64,000 nucleotides of DNA from Burkholderia multivorans ATCC BAA-247 (GTDB lineage: Bacteria > Pseudomonadota > Gammaproteobacteria > Burkholderiales > Burkholderiaceae), in contig NZ_CP009831.1 in the NCBI RefSeq assembly GCF_000959525.1, positions 1,054,001-1,118,000 of the forward strand, in the 5' to 3' direction. The notes beneath the pieces were generated by a model that was not told where the DNA came from, made no database searches, and saw nothing but the letters and a program-made list of their open reading frames with translations. A program made the translations under genes and the position numbers. Below are positions 37,155 through 48,575 of the stretch, one piece after another (within the stretch, counting starts at the first letter, position 1; every line of letters starts with the position of its first letter).

Positions 37155-37997
37155 ATGAAAAAGACGATTGTCGGCAGCCTGTCCGCCATTGCGTTTGCGC
37201 TGGCTGCCGTACCGGGCGTCGCGCATGCGCAGGGCGATGCCTATACGAACGCGCCGGCCGAGCTGTTCGCCGGGCCGGCGCCCGACTATCCGGTCGTCGC
37301 GGAGCTGCCGCCCGGCACCGCGCTCGACGTGTTCGGCTGTCTGAGCGACTACACGTGGTGCGACGTCGCGCTGCCGGGCGTCCGCGGATGGATCGACGCG
37401 CAACTGCTCGACTATCCGTACCAGGGCAGCTACGTGCCGATGCTCGAGTACGGCGCGATGATCGGCGTGCCGATTACGGGCTTCGCGATCGGCGCGTACT
37501 GGGATCGCTATTACCGCAACCGGCCGTGGTATCACGACCGCGATCGCTGGATGCATCGTCCGGAACCGAGGGTCGGCCCGGGCGGCTTCCCGCCCGCGCG
37601 CGGGCGCCCCGAGCCAGGCGGGCCCGTGTTGCAGCCGCCGGCGCCCGGCGCGGCGCCGCACGATGCGCGTCCGTCGGCGACGCGCGGCGGCTGGAACGGT
37701 GCGGTGCGTGGGCCGGCGCCTGCGCCTGCGCAGCATCAGGCTCCCGCGCAGGGGCTTCCGCCGGTTCTGCGTCCAGCGCCGGCACCCGCGCCTTCACCTG
37801 CACCGGCGCCCGCACCGAACATGTCAGGCAACGGCCGCGCACCGGGGTTGCCGCCCGTTCTTCGGCCGCCGGGCGCGCCGGGCGGCGGCGCACCCGCGAT
37901 GCAGCCGCGTCAGGGCGGCGGTGGCGGTCATCAGCAGGGCGGCGGCGGGAACGCGGGCGGCGGTCGTGGCGGGGGCGGGGACGAGTTCCGTCATTGA
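37155..37997 (+). CDS. Exported protein with bacterial SH3-like domain and Pro/Gly-rich tail
   Basis: 280 residues. Signal peptide cleaved at AHA-Q (about residue 24). Residues about 28-80 form an SH3-like domain (NAPAELFAGPAPDYPVVAELPPGTALDVFGC...WCDVALPGVRGWIDAQLL), a fold that often binds peptidoglycan. A conserved segment with DRYYRNRPWYHDRDRW follows. The last 140 residues are Pro/Ala/Gly-rich with two copies of GLPPVLRP and Gln/Gly repeats. Cell-wall-associated role is inferred. Follows the small lipoprotein by 27 bp and starts at ATG 37155 after GGGAGAGC. Confidence 0.82.
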   Translation: MKKTIVGSLSAIAFALAAVPGVAHAQGDAYTNAPAELFAGPAPDYPVVAELPPGTALDVFGCLSDYTWCDVALPGVRGWIDAQLLDYPYQGSYVPMLEYGAMIGVPITGFAIGAYWDRYYRNRPWYHDRDRWMHRPEPRVGPGGFPPARGRPEPGGPVLQPPAPGAAPHDARPSATRGGWNGAVRGPAPAPAQHQAPAQGLPPVLRPAPAPAPSPAPAPAPNMSGNGRAPGLPPVLRPPGAPGGGAPAMQPRQGGGGGHQQGGGGNAGGGRGGGGDEFRH

Positions 37998-38291
37998 GCG
38001 CGTGCGGCAGCGTGCGCGAATGGCCGAGGGCGGTGAAAAGCGGGGACGTCGGCGGATTACGTGGACACCGCTTGCTCGCTCGTTGCGGCGCGTCATCCCG
38101 AGGCAACATTTAAGCGTGCCTTGGACGGACAACACTCGCTCGCTTCCACAGATCCGAATGCTTCCCCTCCCGTCGGAAAGCGTGTCCTTCGATTGAAGCG
38201 GTGACAACAAGCGGTGCCCGGGGCGCCGCTTGCCCGCCCGCACACGGATCGCGCATCCGGCATCGCTGGGAGCCTAAAGCACACGCGACGC

Positions 38292-38675
38292 TCAAAGATC
38301 CCCGCGCACTTCACCGGTTCCCAGCGCATTGCGCTGTCGATTGACTTCCGCCCACAGCGCATCGCTGTCGTCGTTGCGCAGCACGATCATGCAGTCCAGC
38401 TGATCGTCGGTCACGCCGAAGTAGTCGAGGATTTCGCGGCGCATCGCATCGATGAACGCCGCGTATTCCGGCGTTGCCTGCGCTTGCGCGTGCAATGCGT
38501 CGTATTCCGCATCGTCCGCGCCGCCGCCGTGCTCGTCGATATAGCGCGAGATCCACTCGTCCCGCTCGCGGTCGTAATCGGCCTCGGCGCGCATCGCCTG
38601 CACGGCCGTGTAGAAATCCAGTTGCGCAAAAGCCGCGATCGCTGCCGTGGTCGCGTCGTCGAATGTCGTCGTCAT
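38292..38675 (-). CDS. Acidic protein of unknown function
   Basis: 127 residues from the ATG at 38675 (MTTTFDDATT); an in-frame TTG four codons upstream is possible. Strongly acidic and helical, without signal peptide or membrane segment. Conserved-looking parts are YDRERDEWISRYIDEHG and AMRREILDYFGVTDDQLDCMIVLRNDDSDALWAEVNRQR. I do not recognise the family. It is isolated: 294 bp of featureless sequence to its left, apart from an unpaired-tail hairpin (38209-38231), and 61 bp to its right. Confidence 0.6.
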   Translation of the reverse strand: MTTTFDDATTAAIAAFAQLDFYTAVQAMRAEADYDRERDEWISRYIDEHGGGADDAEYDALHAQAQATPEYAAFIDAMRREILDYFGVTDDQLDCMIVLRNDDSDALWAEVNRQRNALGTGEVRGDL

Positions 38676-38736
38676 GCCATCGATCAAGTGGGTCGTCGAC
38701 CGTCGATTTTAGCGCGTGCGATCGCTTCGAGACGCT

Positions 38737-39498
38737 TTAGCGCTGCGGCGCATCGAACAGCTTGTCGAACGGATCGACCTGGGCCATCAGGCCTTCCTCG
38801 AGTCCGTCGATGGCATGTTGAAGATCGCTTCCCAGCGCGTCGACCGACGCGTAGCGGTAGGCGTCGTCGGACTGCTTCCAGTTGACGTGTTGGCTCAGAA
38901 TCGCCTCGTAGGTGTCGCTCTTGAACATCACGATGTTGCCGATCGCTCTGCGCGTGTAGGCGTGATAGCGACCGGGCGATACGTAGCCTGTTCCGACGCG
39001 AACGAACAGAACCGCATCGCTTCCCTGATAGGGCGCGCCGCTTGCGTGCAACGAGAAATGCTCGTCCGGCTTGATCGTCGGGAGACCCGGCGCAGACGCA
39101 TCGACTTCCCTGACGGTGAAGCCATGGTTGCGCAGGACCGTCTCGATGCGGTCGGTGAAGCGCCGGTTCAGCCCCGTATCGCCGAATCGGGCGGTGACCA
39201 GATCGTTCAGCAAGGTGGGCGAATGATCGTCGCTCTTGCCGAGTTCGGCGTTGACCGCGCCGGCCGCGGCGCCTGCTGCCAGCGCGCCGACCACGCCCGC
39301 ACCCGGAAGCGGAATGGGGATGTGAACGGGGCCGGACGGCCCGAACGCGATATACACCGGCTTACCGGGATAGACGACCGTCACGGATTTGACGGCCGCC
39401 AGTTGTTCGCGATTGACCTCGGAGGTCGTATCGCTGGCATGGCTCGAGATCGAAATCACGAGCATCAACGCGGCGAAGCGCTGCTTGTTGAATAACAT
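38737..39498 (-). CDS. Exported protein of unknown function, possible lipoprotein-like stress protein
   Basis: 253 residues from ATG 39498. Signal peptide (about 1-22, ending SHA-S). A Gly/Ala-rich hydrophobic segment (about 62-82, GVVGALAAGAAAGAVNAELG) may insert in or associate with a membrane. The rest has NDLVTARFGDTGLNRRFTDRIETVLRNHGFTVREV and an aromatic C-terminal half. I do not recognise it. It is the only gene between the acidic protein and the ilvD terminator and is separated from ilvD by 242 bp, so it is likely its own transcription unit. Confidence 0.72.
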   Translation of the reverse strand: MLFNKQRFAALMLVISISSHASDTTSEVNREQLAAVKSVTVVYPGKPVYIAFGPSGPVHIPIPLPGAGVVGALAAGAAAGAVNAELGKSDDHSPTLLNDLVTARFGDTGLNRRFTDRIETVLRNHGFTVREVDASAPGLPTIKPDEHFSLHASGAPYQGSDAVLFVRVGTGYVSPGRYHAYTRRAIGNIVMFKSDTYEAILSQHVNWKQSDDAYRYASVDALGSDLQHAIDGLEEGLMAQVDPFDKLFDAPQR

Positions 39499-39680
39499 GT
39501 GCGTCCAATCTCCGTGCCTGTTCGTTGGCTGAAGGTTATGAGACGCACGCGTTAACGGATCGTCCGCGAAAAGCTTGAGCGCGTGCCGGCGGACGACGTG
39601 CGGGGGGCGCAGAAGCCTGTCGACGCCGAGCCGATCTTCACGGTGCTGCGACGGCGTTCCCTTGCTATCGGCGACGACGC

Positions 39681-39704
39681 AAAAAAGCCGCTCCGTGGAG
39701 CGGC
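39681..39704 (-). terminator. Rho-independent terminator of ilvD
   Basis: Read leftward, GCCGCTC pairs with GAGCGGC around a 4-nt CGTG/CACG loop (39687-39704), followed by six T on the minus strand (39686-39681). It sits about 36 bp after the ilvD stop. Confidence 0.85.
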
Positions 39705-39740
39705 TTCGCAGACCCGCGGGCAGACGCCCGCGAGCCGGCA

Positions 39741-41600
39741 TCAGTCGTCGAGCAGCGAGAGGTCGCGCACGGCGCCCTTGTCGGCCGACATCACGAGCTT
39801 CGCGTACGCCTTCAGCGCCGCGGACACCTTGCGCGGCCGCGGCTTCGCCGGCTTCCAGCCCTTTGCGTTCTGCTCCTCGCGACGGCGCGCCAGTTCCTCG
39901 TCCGACACCAGCACGTCGATCGTGCGGTTCGGGATGTCGATGCGGATCTTGTCGCCGTCGCGCACGAGACCGATCGCGCCGCCGGCCGCCGCTTCGGGCG
40001 AGCAGTGGCCGATCGACAGACCGGACGTGCCACCCGAGAAGCGGCCGTCCGTCAGCAGCGCGCACGCCTTGCCGAGACCCTTCGACTTGATGTAGCTGGT
40101 CGGGTACAGCATTTCCTGCATCCCCGGGCCGCCCTTCGGGCCTTCGTAGCGGACGATCACGACGTCGCCGGCCTTCACCTTGTCGTTCAGGATGTGCTCG
40201 ACCGCTTCGTCCTGCGATTCGGTCACGTGCGCGGTGCCTTCGAAGACGAGGATGCTCTCGTCGACGCCGGCCGTCTTCACCACGCAGCCGTCGAGCGCGA
40301 TGTTGCCGGTCAGCACCGCGAGCCCGCCTTCCTTCGAGAACGCGTGCTCGTACGAGCGGATGCAACCTTCGGCGCGATCGAGGTCGAGGCTCGGCCAGCG
40401 CGTGTCCTGGCTGAACGCGACCTGCGTCGGGATGCCGGCCGGGCCGGCCAGATAGAACTTGCGGACCGCCTCGTCCTGCGTACGGACGATGTCCCACTGA
40501 TCGAGCGCGTCCTTCAGCGTCGGTGCGTGCACGGTCGGCACGTCGGTGTGCAGCTTGCCGGCGCGATCGAGTTCGCCGAGGATCGCCATGATCCCGCCGG
40601 CGCGATGCACGTCTTCGATGTGGTACTTGTTCGTGTTCGGTGCGACCTTGCAAAGCTGCGGAACGACGCGCGACAGGCGATCGATGTCCTTCATCGTGAA
40701 CGCGATCCCTGCTTCCTGCGCGACCGCGAGCAGGTGCAGGATCGTGTTGGTCGAGCCGCCCATCGCGATGTCGAGCGTCATCGCGTTCTCGAACGCCTTG
40801 AAGCCGACCGAGCGCGGCAGCACGCGCTCGTCGTCCTGCTCGTAGTACTGGCGCGTCAGTTCGACGATGCGGCGGCCGGCGCGCTTGAACAGCTGTTCGC
40901 GATCGGCGTGCGTCGCGACGACCGTGCCGTTGCCCGGCAGCGACAGGCCGAGTGCTTCGGTCAGGCAGTTCATCGAGTTCGCGGTGAACATCCCCGAGCA
41001 CGAGCCGCAGGTCGGGCAGGCGGAGCGTTCGACTTCGGCGACGTCGGCATCGGAGTAGGACTGGTCGGCTGCGATCACCATCGCGTCGACGAGGTCGAGC
41101 TTCTTCAGCTCGACGGTCTTCGTGACGGGGTTCGCGAGGCGCGTCTTGCCGGCCTCCATCGGGCCGCCCGACACGAAGATCACCGGAATGTTCAGGCGCA
41201 TCGCGGCCATCAGCATGCCCGGCGTGATCTTGTCGCAGTTCGAGATGCAGACCATCGCGTCCGCGCAGTGCGCGTTGACCATGTATTCGACCGAGTCGGC
41301 GATGATGTCGCGGCTCGGCAGCGAATAGAGCATCCCGTCGTGACCCATCGCGATGCCGTCGTCGACGGCGATCGTGTTGAATTCCTTCGCGACGCCGCCG
41401 GCGGCTTCGATCTCGCGCGCGACGAGCTGGCCGAGATCCTTCAGGTGCACGTGCCCGGGCACGAACTGCGTGAACGAGTTGACGACGGCGATGATCGGTT
41501 TCTGGAAATCGTCGTCTTTCATGCCGGTGGCGCGCCACAGCGAGCGCGCGCCCGCCATGTTGCGGCCGGCGGTGGAGGTTTTGGAACGGTATGTGGGCAT
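39741..41600 (-). CDS. ilvD: Dihydroxy-acid dehydratase
   Basis: Fe-S enzyme of valine, isoleucine and leucine synthesis, converting dihydroxy-acids to 2-keto acids. 619 residues from ATG 41600 ([20 protein letters not shown], the usual start). Cluster ligands are visible in [10 protein letters not shown] and [19 protein letters not shown]. The substrate/Mg region [18 protein letters not shown] is intact and the family length (about 615) is met. Single-gene unit with its own terminator. Burkholderia typically have a second, shorter ilvD/edd paralogue elsewhere. Confidence 0.97.
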   Translation of the reverse strand: MPTYRSKTSTAGRNMAGARSLWRATGMKDDDFQKPIIAVVNSFTQFVPGHVHLKDLGQLVAREIEAAGGVAKEFNTIAVDDGIAMGHDGMLYSLPSRDIIADSVEYMVNAHCADAMVCISNCDKITPGMLMAAMRLNIPVIFVSGGPMEAGKTRLANPVTKTVELKKLDLVDAMVIAADQSYSDADVAEVERSACPTCGSCSGMFTANSMNCLTEALGLSLPGNGTVVATHADREQLFKRAGRRIVELTRQYYEQDDERVLPRSVGFKAFENAMTLDIAMGGSTNTILHLLAVAQEAGIAFTMKDIDRLSRVVPQLCKVAPNTNKYHIEDVHRAGGIMAILGELDRAGKLHTDVPTVHAPTLKDALDQWDIVRTQDEAVRKFYLAGPAGIPTQVAFSQDTRWPSLDLDRAEGCIRSYEHAFSKEGGLAVLTGNIALDGCVVKTAGVDESILVFEGTAHVTESQDEAVEHILNDKVKAGDVVIVRYEGPKGGPGMQEMLYPTSYIKSKGLGKACALLTDGRFSGGTSGLSIGHCSPEAAAGGAIGLVRDGDKIRIDIPNRTIDVLVSDEELARRREEQNAKGWKPAKPRPRKVSAALKAYAKLVMSADKGAVRDLSLLDD

Positions 41601-41784
41601 TGTGGTTGCTGAAGAAAGATCGCGGAAAAGGGTGGGGGCACGGGATTGAGGCCCCTCGCGCGCCCGTGCGAACAACCTCTTGAGCTGCGCCCTGGGCAAA
41701 CCCGGCGATTATCCCACAGGCGCCGCGCGGGTGGGGGCGGCGGCCCGCGCCAGCCCGCCCGCGCCGCCGCCAGCCGCCAGCCGT

Positions 41785-42807
41785 TCAGTCGAGCAGCGCG
41801 ACGATTTCGTCGTACAGCGCGCGCGGGATGCGCACGCCGTTCGCGATGCTGCGTGCGCGCGCATCGAAGCGCCGCTGCGACGGCAGCCGCGCACCCTGCG
41901 CGACGATCGAGTCGAACATCCGCTCGCCGCGCGCGAGGCCGGCGTCGAGATCGTCGCCGAGGAACACCTTCGGATCGAACGCGATCACGAGCTCGCCATG
42001 GCACGGCGTCGCGCCGACGCCTTCGTCGAAGTCCATCGATTCGCGGCTCGTCAGGTCGCCGATCAACGCGCCGCCGAGCAGCTCGACCATCGCCGCGAGC
42101 GCCGATCCCTTGTGGCCGCCGAACGTGCGCATCGCGCCCTGCAGCGCGGCTCGCGGATCGGTGGTCGGCCGGCCTTGCGCGTCGATCGCCCATTCGGGCG
42201 GGATCGGCTTGCCTTGCTTCGCGTGCAGCTCGATGTCGCCGCGCGCGATCGCACTGGTCGCGAAATCGAACACGAACGGCATGCCGCTCGGCCGCGGCCA
42301 CGCGAACGCGATCGGGTTCGTGCCGAATACCGGCTCCTTGCCGCCTTCCGGCGCGACCCAGCTGTGACTCGGATTCATCGCGATGCCGACGAGCCCTTCC
42401 GCCGCGATGGCCTCGACCTCAGGCCAGAGCGCGGAGAAGTGATAGCAGCGGTTGATCACCATCGCGGCGATCCCGTGCTGCTTCGTCATCTGGACGAGCA
42501 CGGGCAGGCCCGTCTCGAAGCTCAGCAGCGAGAAGCCGCGATGGGCGTCGACGGCGACGATCGACGACGAGAGCCGCCGCAGCGTCGGCACCGCCTGCGG
42601 ATCGACCTTGCCCTTGCGCAGCGAGCGCACGCAGACGAGCAGCCGGTAGACGCCGTGCGAGTGGCACTCGTCGCGCTGGCCTTGCGTGATGACGTTCGCG
42701 ATCGCGCGCGCATGCGCGTCCGACAGCCCGTGATGCGTGAGCACGCGCAGCGCGAGCGCGTGCACTTCATCGAGCGACAGGACGACGGCGTCGATCGGCT
42801 CAGCCAT
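41785..42807 (-). CDS. Delta1-pyrroline-2-carboxylate/piperideine-2-carboxylate reductase (malate/L-lactate dehydrogenase family)
   Basis: 340-residue NAD(P)H-dependent reductase of the LDH2/MDH2 fold, recognisable from [42 protein letters not shown] and [11 protein letters not shown]. Members such as DpkA reduce cyclic imines formed from D-proline, D-lysine or 3-hydroxyproline. Here it sits in a hydroxyproline cluster, so a pyrroline-2-carboxylate substrate (from trans-3-hydroxyproline or D-proline) fits. Specificity is inferred. It overlaps the preceding aldehyde dehydrogenase stop by 8 bp, hence is part of the leftward operon. Start ATG 42807 ([10 protein letters not shown]). Confidence 0.85.
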   Translation of the reverse strand: MAEPIDAVVLSLDEVHALALRVLTHHGLSDAHARAIANVITQGQRDECHSHGVYRLLVCVRSLRKGKVDPQAVPTLRRLSSSIVAVDAHRGFSLLSFETGLPVLVQMTKQHGIAAMVINRCYHFSALWPEVEAIAAEGLVGIAMNPSHSWVAPEGGKEPVFGTNPIAFAWPRPSGMPFVFDFATSAIARGDIELHAKQGKPIPPEWAIDAQGRPTTDPRAALQGAMRTFGGHKGSALAAMVELLGGALIGDLTSRESMDFDEGVGATPCHGELVIAFDPKVFLGDDLDAGLARGERMFDSIVAQGARLPSQRRFDARARSIANGVRIPRALYDEIVALLD

Positions 42808-44392
42808 TGCGCGCCTCGCGCGGCATCGGCACGCCATCGATGCGTTGCGGCACGTTCAGCGGATTCGCATCGCGGATCGCGTCGGGCAGCAGCGCGTCCG
42901 GCACGTCCTGGTACGAGACGGGGCGCAGAAAGCGCTCGATCGCGCGTGCGCCGACCGACGTCGTGCGCGTGTCGGACGTCGCCGGGAACGGACCGCCGTG
43001 CACCATCGCGTGCCCGACTTCGACGCCGGTGCCGAAACCGTTGACGAGTATGCGCCCGGCCTTGCGCTCGAGCGTCGCGCGCAGCGCGGCGAACAGCGGC
43101 GCGTCGCCGTCGGCGAGGTGCGCGGCGATCGTCAGCTGGCCTTCGAGCGACTTGAGCACGCGATGCAGCGTTTCGGCGTCCGGGCAGCGGACGATCAGCG
43201 ACGCGGGGCCGAACACCTCGTCGCGCAGCGCGCGGTGTGCCATGAACGCGTCGGCCGACGTGGCGAACAATGCGGCGCGCGCCTGATGACGGCCGCCTTC
43301 GGCGCCTTGCGCGAGCGATTCGACCGCTTCGTGGTCGCTCAGCGCGGCGACGCCGCGCGCGTAGCTCGCGTGGATGTGCGGCGTCAGCATCGTCTGCGCG
43401 GCGGCCGCGCGAACGGCGCTCGCGGCGGCCGCTTCGAATGCCCGCAGCGCGGGGCCGTCGACCGCGAGCACGAGGCCCGGATTTGTGCAGAACTGACCGG
43501 CGCCGAGCGTCAGCGACGCGACGAACTGCTGCGCGATCGCATCGTGTCGCGCATCGAGCGCGGCCGGCAACAGCAGCACCGGATTGATCGAGCTCATTTC
43601 CGCGTAGACGGGGATCGGCTCGTGGCGCGCGGCCGCGATATGCATCAGCGCGACGCCGCCGCCGCGCGAGCCGGTGAAGCCGACGGCCTTGATGCGCGGA
43701 TCGGCGACGAGCGCCTGACCGATTTCGCGCGACGCGTCGAACAGCAGCGAGAACACGCCGGCCGGCAGACCGCATTCCTGCACGGCTTGCTGGATCGCAC
43801 GGCCGACCAGTTCCGACGTGCCGGGGTGCGCGGAGTGCGCCTTGACGATGACGGGGCAGCCGGCGGCCAGCGCCGATGCGGTATCGCCGCCGGCGACCGA
43901 AAACGCGAGCGGGAAGTTCGACGCGCCGAAGACTGCAACCGGCCCGATCGCGACATTGCGCAGGCGCAGATCGACGCGCGGCAGCGGCTTGCGATCGGGG
44001 CGCGCGGGATCGATGCGCGCGTCGAGAAAGCCGCCGTCGCGCACGAGCGACGCGAACAGCGCAAGCTGGCCGACCGTGCGGCCGCGTTCGCCCTCGACGC
44101 GTGCGCGCGGCAGCCCCGATTCGGCGACGCAGCGTTCGATCAGTGCATCGCCGAGCGCCATGATGTTGCGGCCGATCGCGTCGAGAAACGCGGCGCGCGC
44201 GTCGAGGCTCGTTTCGCGATAGAGGTCGAAGGCGTCGTCGGCGAGCGCGCAGGCCGTCTCGAGGTCCTGCAGGCTTGCGCCGCCGAACGCCGGTTCGAGC
44301 GGTTCGCCCGTTGCGGCGGCGATCGCGTGGAAGGTGCCGTTCTGTCCGGCGACGGCCGACCGGCCGATCAACAGCTGACCTGTGAGTTGCAT
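42800..44392 (-). CDS. Alpha-ketoglutarate semialdehyde dehydrogenase (aldehyde dehydrogenase family)
   Basis: 530 residues from ATG 44392 with GAGGAGAA upstream. Catalytic Cys in [10 protein letters not shown] (about residue 298-307), the Glu in [12 protein letters not shown], and the NAD(P)-binding FTGSRGGG. The N-terminal [16 protein letters not shown] and C-terminal [20 protein letters not shown] blocks match the type III ketoglutarate semialdehyde dehydrogenases used in hydroxyproline and sugar-acid catabolism. It oxidises 2-oxoglutarate semialdehyde to 2-oxoglutarate. First gene after the permease on the same strand (70 bp). Confidence 0.9.
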   Translation of the reverse strand: MQLTGQLLIGRSAVAGQNGTFHAIAAATGEPLEPAFGGASLQDLETACALADDAFDLYRETSLDARAAFLDAIGRNIMALGDALIERCVAESGLPRARVEGERGRTVGQLALFASLVRDGGFLDARIDPARPDRKPLPRVDLRLRNVAIGPVAVFGASNFPLAFSVAGGDTASALAAGCPVIVKAHSAHPGTSELVGRAIQQAVQECGLPAGVFSLLFDASREIGQALVADPRIKAVGFTGSRGGGVALMHIAAARHEPIPVYAEMSSINPVLLLPAALDARHDAIAQQFVASLTLGAGQFCTNPGLVLAVDGPALRAFEAAAASAVRAAAAQTMLTPHIHASYARGVAALSDHEAVESLAQGAEGGRHQARAALFATSADAFMAHRALRDEVFGPASLIVRCPDAETLHRVLKSLEGQLTIAAHLADGDAPLFAALRATLERKAGRILVNGFGTGVEVGHAMVHGGPFPATSDTRTTSVGARAIERFLRPVSYQDVPDALLPDAIRDANPLNVPQRIDGVPMPREARNG

Positions 44393-44462
44393 GGTTCTCC
44401 TCGGAAAAATGCAGGGCCGGGCGCGATCGCCCGGCCGGCGGATGATGGGAAAGGCGCGCGCG

Positions 44463-46088
44463 TCAGCCTTCGTCGTCCTCGAGCTGCAGCTTCTCGGAAC
44501 GGACGCCCGTATGCGCTCCCCAGTAGTAGATGACGAGCGCGACCGCGGCGACGACGACCGTGTCGTACGGATGCGCAAGCTGGCCGGTACCGCCGAAGCC
44601 GCCGAAATACGACAGCACGATCATGGCCGCGTAGAACGCGATCAGCCACGCAGACGAGCGCACCTGTTCGGCGAGGCTCAGATGCGCGGTGGGCACCCAG
44701 CGGCGGCACGCGAGATAGATCGCGAACATCGCGATCTGCAGGCCGAGCAGCCAGGACACCGTGTGCCAGCCCGACCAGTAGACGATCAGCGCGGCGATCA
44801 CGAACGACGCCGGGCCGGTGATCGCGAACGCGCTCGCGCGGAACGGCCGCGGCAGATCGGGCGCCGTGCGGCGCAGCGCGGCGACCGACACCGGCGCGAC
44901 CGCGTAGCTGAGCACGAGCGCCGCCGACACGATGTTGATCAGCGCTTCCCACGACGGGAACGGCATCGTCCAGAAGATCGAGAGGCCGAACGTGAGCCAC
45001 AGGCCCGCGCGCGGAATGCCCGACGCCTCGTCGACGCGCGTGAAGACCTTGAAGAACGTGCCCGTCTTCGCCCAGCCGTACACGACGCGCGGCGTCGCGT
45101 TCATGTAGATGTTGCCGCAGCCGCTCGGCGAGATCATCGCGTCGGCGACGACCATCACCGCGAGCCAGCCGACGCCGAGAGCGAGCGCGATGTCGCGGTA
45201 CGGCAGCGAAAAGGCCTTGCTGACGTCGTGCCAGCCGGCGGCGAGCATGTCGGTCGGAATGCTGCCGATGAACGCGAGCTGCAGCAGCACGTAGATCAGC
45301 GTCGACAGCAGGATCGAGAGGATCAGCGCGATCGGAATCGTGCGCTGCGGATTGCGCACTTCGCTCGCGACCGACACGATCGGCGTGAGGCCGAGATACG
45401 CGAAGATGATGCCGCCGGCGGACACGGCCATTTCGATGCCCGGCATGCCGAACGGCGCGAAGCCGTGCACGGTAAGGTTGGCGGGCTTGAAGAACGTGAA
45501 CAGCACCGCGATCACCGCCAGCGGCACGATGAACTTGAAGATGCTGATGATGTTGTTCGCCTTCGCGAACGTCTTCACGCTCGAGTAGTTCAGATAAAAG
45601 AAGAAGCAGAGCAGGGCCGCCTGCACGAGCCAGCCGAGCGTCGTCGGATCGCTCGACCCTTCGACGGTGAGCCCCGGAAACCATGCGGCCGCATATTGCC
45701 GCGCGGCTACCACCTCGATCGCGATCAGGCTCGAGAACGCGATCAGCGTGATGAAGCCCATCAGATAGCCGAGCAGCGGGCCGTGCGAGAACACCGGATA
45801 GCGCACGACGCCGCCCGCGCGCGGCAGCGCGGCGCCGAGCTCGCAGTAGACGATGCCGAGCAGCAGCACCGCGAAGCCGCCGAGCAGCCACGAGAAGATG
45901 CCGGCCGGGCCGGCGATCGTCGACACGTGGCTCGCGGCGAACAGCCAGCCGGAACCGAAGATGGCGCCGAGACCGATGAAGGTCAGGTCGGTGAGCGACA
46001 GCTGTTTCTTGAATTTGCCGTGGCCCGCGTCGGGGTGCGCGGAACCGGAAAGCGGGACGGACGATTGAGCGTTGCCTTGGCCTGGCAT
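44463..46088 (-). CDS. APC-family amino acid permease, probable (hydroxy)proline transporter
   Basis: 541 residues with about 12-14 hydrophobic helices; the family start is [27 protein letters not shown] with the GAIFGSGW substrate loop. It resembles the YhdG/AspT-like bacterial amino acid-polyamine-organocation group. Its place at the head of the leftward half of the hydroxyproline cluster, divergent from the epimerase, suggests uptake of hydroxyproline or proline; substrate is inferred. ATG 46088 has ATAGGAGACAC upstream. The short tail ends in an acidic EDDEG. Confidence 0.88.
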   Translation of the reverse strand: MPGQGNAQSSVPLSGSAHPDAGHGKFKKQLSLTDLTFIGLGAIFGSGWLFAASHVSTIAGPAGIFSWLLGGFAVLLLGIVYCELGAALPRAGGVVRYPVFSHGPLLGYLMGFITLIAFSSLIAIEVVAARQYAAAWFPGLTVEGSSDPTTLGWLVQAALLCFFFYLNYSSVKTFAKANNIISIFKFIVPLAVIAVLFTFFKPANLTVHGFAPFGMPGIEMAVSAGGIIFAYLGLTPIVSVASEVRNPQRTIPIALILSILLSTLIYVLLQLAFIGSIPTDMLAAGWHDVSKAFSLPYRDIALALGVGWLAVMVVADAMISPSGCGNIYMNATPRVVYGWAKTGTFFKVFTRVDEASGIPRAGLWLTFGLSIFWTMPFPSWEALINIVSAALVLSYAVAPVSVAALRRTAPDLPRPFRASAFAITGPASFVIAALIVYWSGWHTVSWLLGLQIAMFAIYLACRRWVPTAHLSLAEQVRSSAWLIAFYAAMIVLSYFGGFGGTGQLAHPYDTVVVAAVALVIYYWGAHTGVRSEKLQLEDDEG

Positions 46089-46372
46089 GGGCGTGTCTCC
46101 TATGGGAATGTCGGCACAGGCTTCGTGTGCGCCGCGCTCCGACGGAGCAGCGGCGCACGCCTGCCGGTCGGCGTAATCCGGTTCGAGCGACCGGACGGCC
46201 CGCGGGCATTCGTGCAGCGCCGGCAGGCGCCGATACGAACGTCCCGCGGGCCTGGCCGGACCGAAGACGACGGCGCGAAGGGGGGAAGACCTGCATGCCG
46301 CCGTCGGGGGAACGGAAACCAGTATCGCCGCGCAAACCACTATCGCGCTTGAGCGGTTTACCGGAGCAGAAT

Positions 46373-46435
46373 GACGAAATCGGCACAGCGCTTCGGGTCG
46401 CGTACAACGCGCTTGTGCGCTATGCCGATTTCGTC
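46373..46435. promoter_or_regulatory. Long inverted repeat in the divergent hydroxyproline promoter region
   Basis: GACGAAATCGGCACAGCGC (46373-46391) and its inverted copy at 46417-46435 match at 18 of 19 positions, with a 25-bp spacer. It lies within the 427-bp gap (46089-46515) between the leftward permease operon and the rightward epimerase operon, about 80 bp before the epimerase start. Half-site centres are 44 bp apart (about four turns), as for a looped or tetrameric regulator. The remainder of the gap shows nothing else clear. Confidence 0.7.
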
Positions 46436-46515
46436 GCCGTCCTCATTGAAAACCCACAAGCGGCCGGACGCGCGACGGAGGAAGCTATGCCCCTTTCCCC
46501 ACTTTCGGACGACGC

Positions 46516-47451
46516 ATGATGAAGCGCATCCAGATCATCGATTCGCACACGGGCGGCGAACCCACGCGGCTCGTCGTGTCCGGCTTTCCGTCGCTCGGCA
46601 CCGGCACGATGGCCGAGCGGCGCGACCTGCTCGCGCGCGAGTACGACCGCTATCGCACCGCGTGCATTCTCGAACCGCGCGGCAGCGACGTACTCGTCGG
46701 CGCGCTGCTGTGCGAGCCCGTGTCGCCCGACGCCGCGGCCGGCGTGATCTTCTTCAACAACAGCGGTTATCTCGGCATGTGCGGCCACGGCACGATCGGC
46801 GTCGTGCGCACGCTGCATCACATGGGCCGCATCGGGCCCGGCGTGCACCGGATCGAAACGCCGGTCGGCACCGTCGAGGCGACGCTGCACGACGATCTGT
46901 CGGTCAGCGTGCGCAACGTGCTCGCGTATCGCCACGCGAAGGACGTCGCGCTCGACGTGCCGGGCTACGGCCCGGTGCGCGGCGACATCGCGTGGGGCGG
47001 CAACTGGTTCTTCCTGATCAGCGATCACGGGCAGCGCGTCGCCGGCGACAACGTCGCGGCGCTGACGGCGTACGCGAGCGCGGTGCGCGAAGGGCTCGAA
47101 CGCGCGGGCATCACGGGCGCGAACGGCGGCGAGATCGATCACATCGAACTGTTCGCGGACGATTCCGAACACGACAGCCGCAGCTTCGTGCTGTGCCCCG
47201 GTCTCGCCTACGATCGCTCGCCGTGCGGCACCGGCACCAGCGCGAAGCTCGCGTGCCTCGCGGCCGACGGCAAGCTCGCGCCGGGGGCGGTGTGGCGCCA
47301 GGCGAGCGTGATCGGCAGCGTGTTCCACGCGAGCTATGTGGAAGCCGACGGCGGCATCGTGCCGACGATTCGCGGCAGCGCGCATCTGAGCGCCGAAGCG
47401 ACGCTGCTGATCGAGGACGACGATCCGTTCGGCTGGGGCATCGTGTCGTGA
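46516..47451 (+). CDS. lhpA: 4-Hydroxyproline 2-epimerase
   Basis: 311-residue member of the proline racemase superfamily. Both catalytic cysteines are present: C89 in MCGHGTIG and C237 in [10 protein letters not shown]. This two-Cys pattern fits epimerase/racemase rather than trans-3-hydroxyproline dehydratase (which has Ser/Thr in one position). It converts trans-4-hydroxy-L-proline to cis-4-hydroxy-D-proline, the substrate of the dehydrogenase encoded directly downstream. Start ATG 46516 (a second ATG follows immediately). Its stop overlaps the next gene's GTG start (GTGA). Confidence 0.93.
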   Translation: MMKRIQIIDSHTGGEPTRLVVSGFPSLGTGTMAERRDLLAREYDRYRTACILEPRGSDVLVGALLCEPVSPDAAAGVIFFNNSGYLGMCGHGTIGVVRTLHHMGRIGPGVHRIETPVGTVEATLHDDLSVSVRNVLAYRHAKDVALDVPGYGPVRGDIAWGGNWFFLISDHGQRVAGDNVAALTAYASAVREGLERAGITGANGGEIDHIELFADDSEHDSRSFVLCPGLAYDRSPCGTGTSAKLACLAADGKLAPGAVWRQASVIGSVFHASYVEADGGIVPTIRGSAHLSAEATLLIEDDDPFGWGIVS

Positions 47452-48575
47452 GCGAAGCGGCAACCGACGTCGTCGTGATCGGCGCGGGCATCGTCGGCGC
47501 CGCGTGCGCGCACGAGCTCGCGCAGCGCGGGCTGCGCGTGATCGTCGTCGACGATGCGAGCGGCGGCGCGACGGGGGCCGGCATGGGGCACCTGGTCGCG
47601 ATGGACGACAACGCGGCCGAACTCGCGCTCAGCCATTATTCGATCGAACTGTGGCGCGCACTGAGCGGCGACATGCCGGACGGCTGCGCGTATCGCAACT
47701 GCGGCACGCTGTGGCTCGCCGCCGATGCGCACGAGATGGATCTCGCGCGCGCGAAGCAGGCGACGCTGGCCGCGCATGGTGTGGCCGGCGAACTGCTCGA
47801 CGCGGCCGCGCTCGCGCGGCTCGAGCCGATGCTGCGGCCCGGCCTCGGCGGGGCGCTGAAGATTCCCGGCGACGGGATTCTCTACGCGCCGGTGACCGCG
47901 AACTGGCTGCTGCAGCGCGGGCCCGGCATCGTGCTGCGGCGCGACCGCGCGGTCGGCGTCGACGGCGCGCGCGTCACGCTGGCGAGCGGCGACGTGCTGC
48001 GCGCACAACGCGTCGTCGTCGCGAACGGCGTCGCCGCGCGTACGCTGCTGCCCGAGCTGCCGCTGCGCCCGAAGAAGGGACATCTGCTGATTACCGATCG
48101 TTATCCGGGGCGCGTCGCGCACCAGCTCGTCGAGCTCGGCTATGCGGCGAGCGCGCATGCGAGCGACGGCACGTCGGTCGCGTTCAACGTGCAGCCGCGG
48201 CCGACGGGCCAACTGCTGATCGGGTCGTCGCGCCAGTTCGACACCGAGGATCCGCGCATCGAGCCGCCGGTGCTCGCGCGGATGCTGCGCCGCGCGGCCG
48301 GCTACCTGCCCGATCTCGCCGAGCTGAACGCGATCCGCGCATGGACCGGTTTCCGTGCCGCGAGCCCGGACGGCCTGCCGCTGCTCGGCGAACATCCGGC
48401 GCGGCCCGGCGTATGGCTCGCCGTCGGCCACGAAGGGCTCGGCGTGACGACCGCGCCGGGCAGTGCGCGGCTGCTGGCCGCGCAGATGGCGGGCGAGCGG
48501 CCCGCGATCGACATCGAACCGTATTTGCCGGGACGTTTTCTGACGACGTCCCCCGTAGCCGGAGCGCTTTCATGA
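47448..48575 (+). CDS. D-hydroxyproline dehydrogenase, FAD-dependent catalytic subunit (beta-type)
   Basis: 375-residue DAO-family oxidoreductase. GTG start at 47448 overlapping the epimerase stop. The FAD-binding Rossmann motif [19 protein letters not shown] lies at residues 9-28, the C-terminal DAO signature is [15 protein letters not shown], and substrate-loop blocks such as [18 protein letters not shown] fit a D-amino-acid substrate. With the next two genes it forms a heteromeric dehydrogenase (FAD subunit, 2Fe-2S subunit, FAD/NAD-like subunit) that oxidises cis-4-hydroxy-D-proline to the pyrroline at the membrane. Confidence 0.88.
   Translation: MSEAATDVVVIGAGIVGAACAHELAQRGLRVIVVDDASGGATGAGMGHLVAMDDNAAELALSHYSIELWRALSGDMPDGCAYRNCGTLWLAADAHEMDLARAKQATLAAHGVAGELLDAAALARLEPMLRPGLGGALKIPGDGILYAPVTANWLLQRGPGIVLRRDRAVGVDGARVTLASGDVLRAQRVVVANGVAARTLLPELPLRPKKGHLLITDRYPGRVAHQLVELGYAASAHASDGTSVAFNVQPRPTGQLLIGSSRQFDTEDPRIEPPVLARMLRRAAGYLPDLAELNAIRAWTGFRAASPDGLPLLGEHPARPGVWLAVGHEGLGVTTAPGSARLLAAQMAGERPAIDIEPYLPGRFLTTSPVAGALS

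Noticed and set aside
38209-38231. Terminator between the SH3-domain gene and the acidic protein gene
   Set aside because: The hairpin is good but there is no T-tract on either strand.
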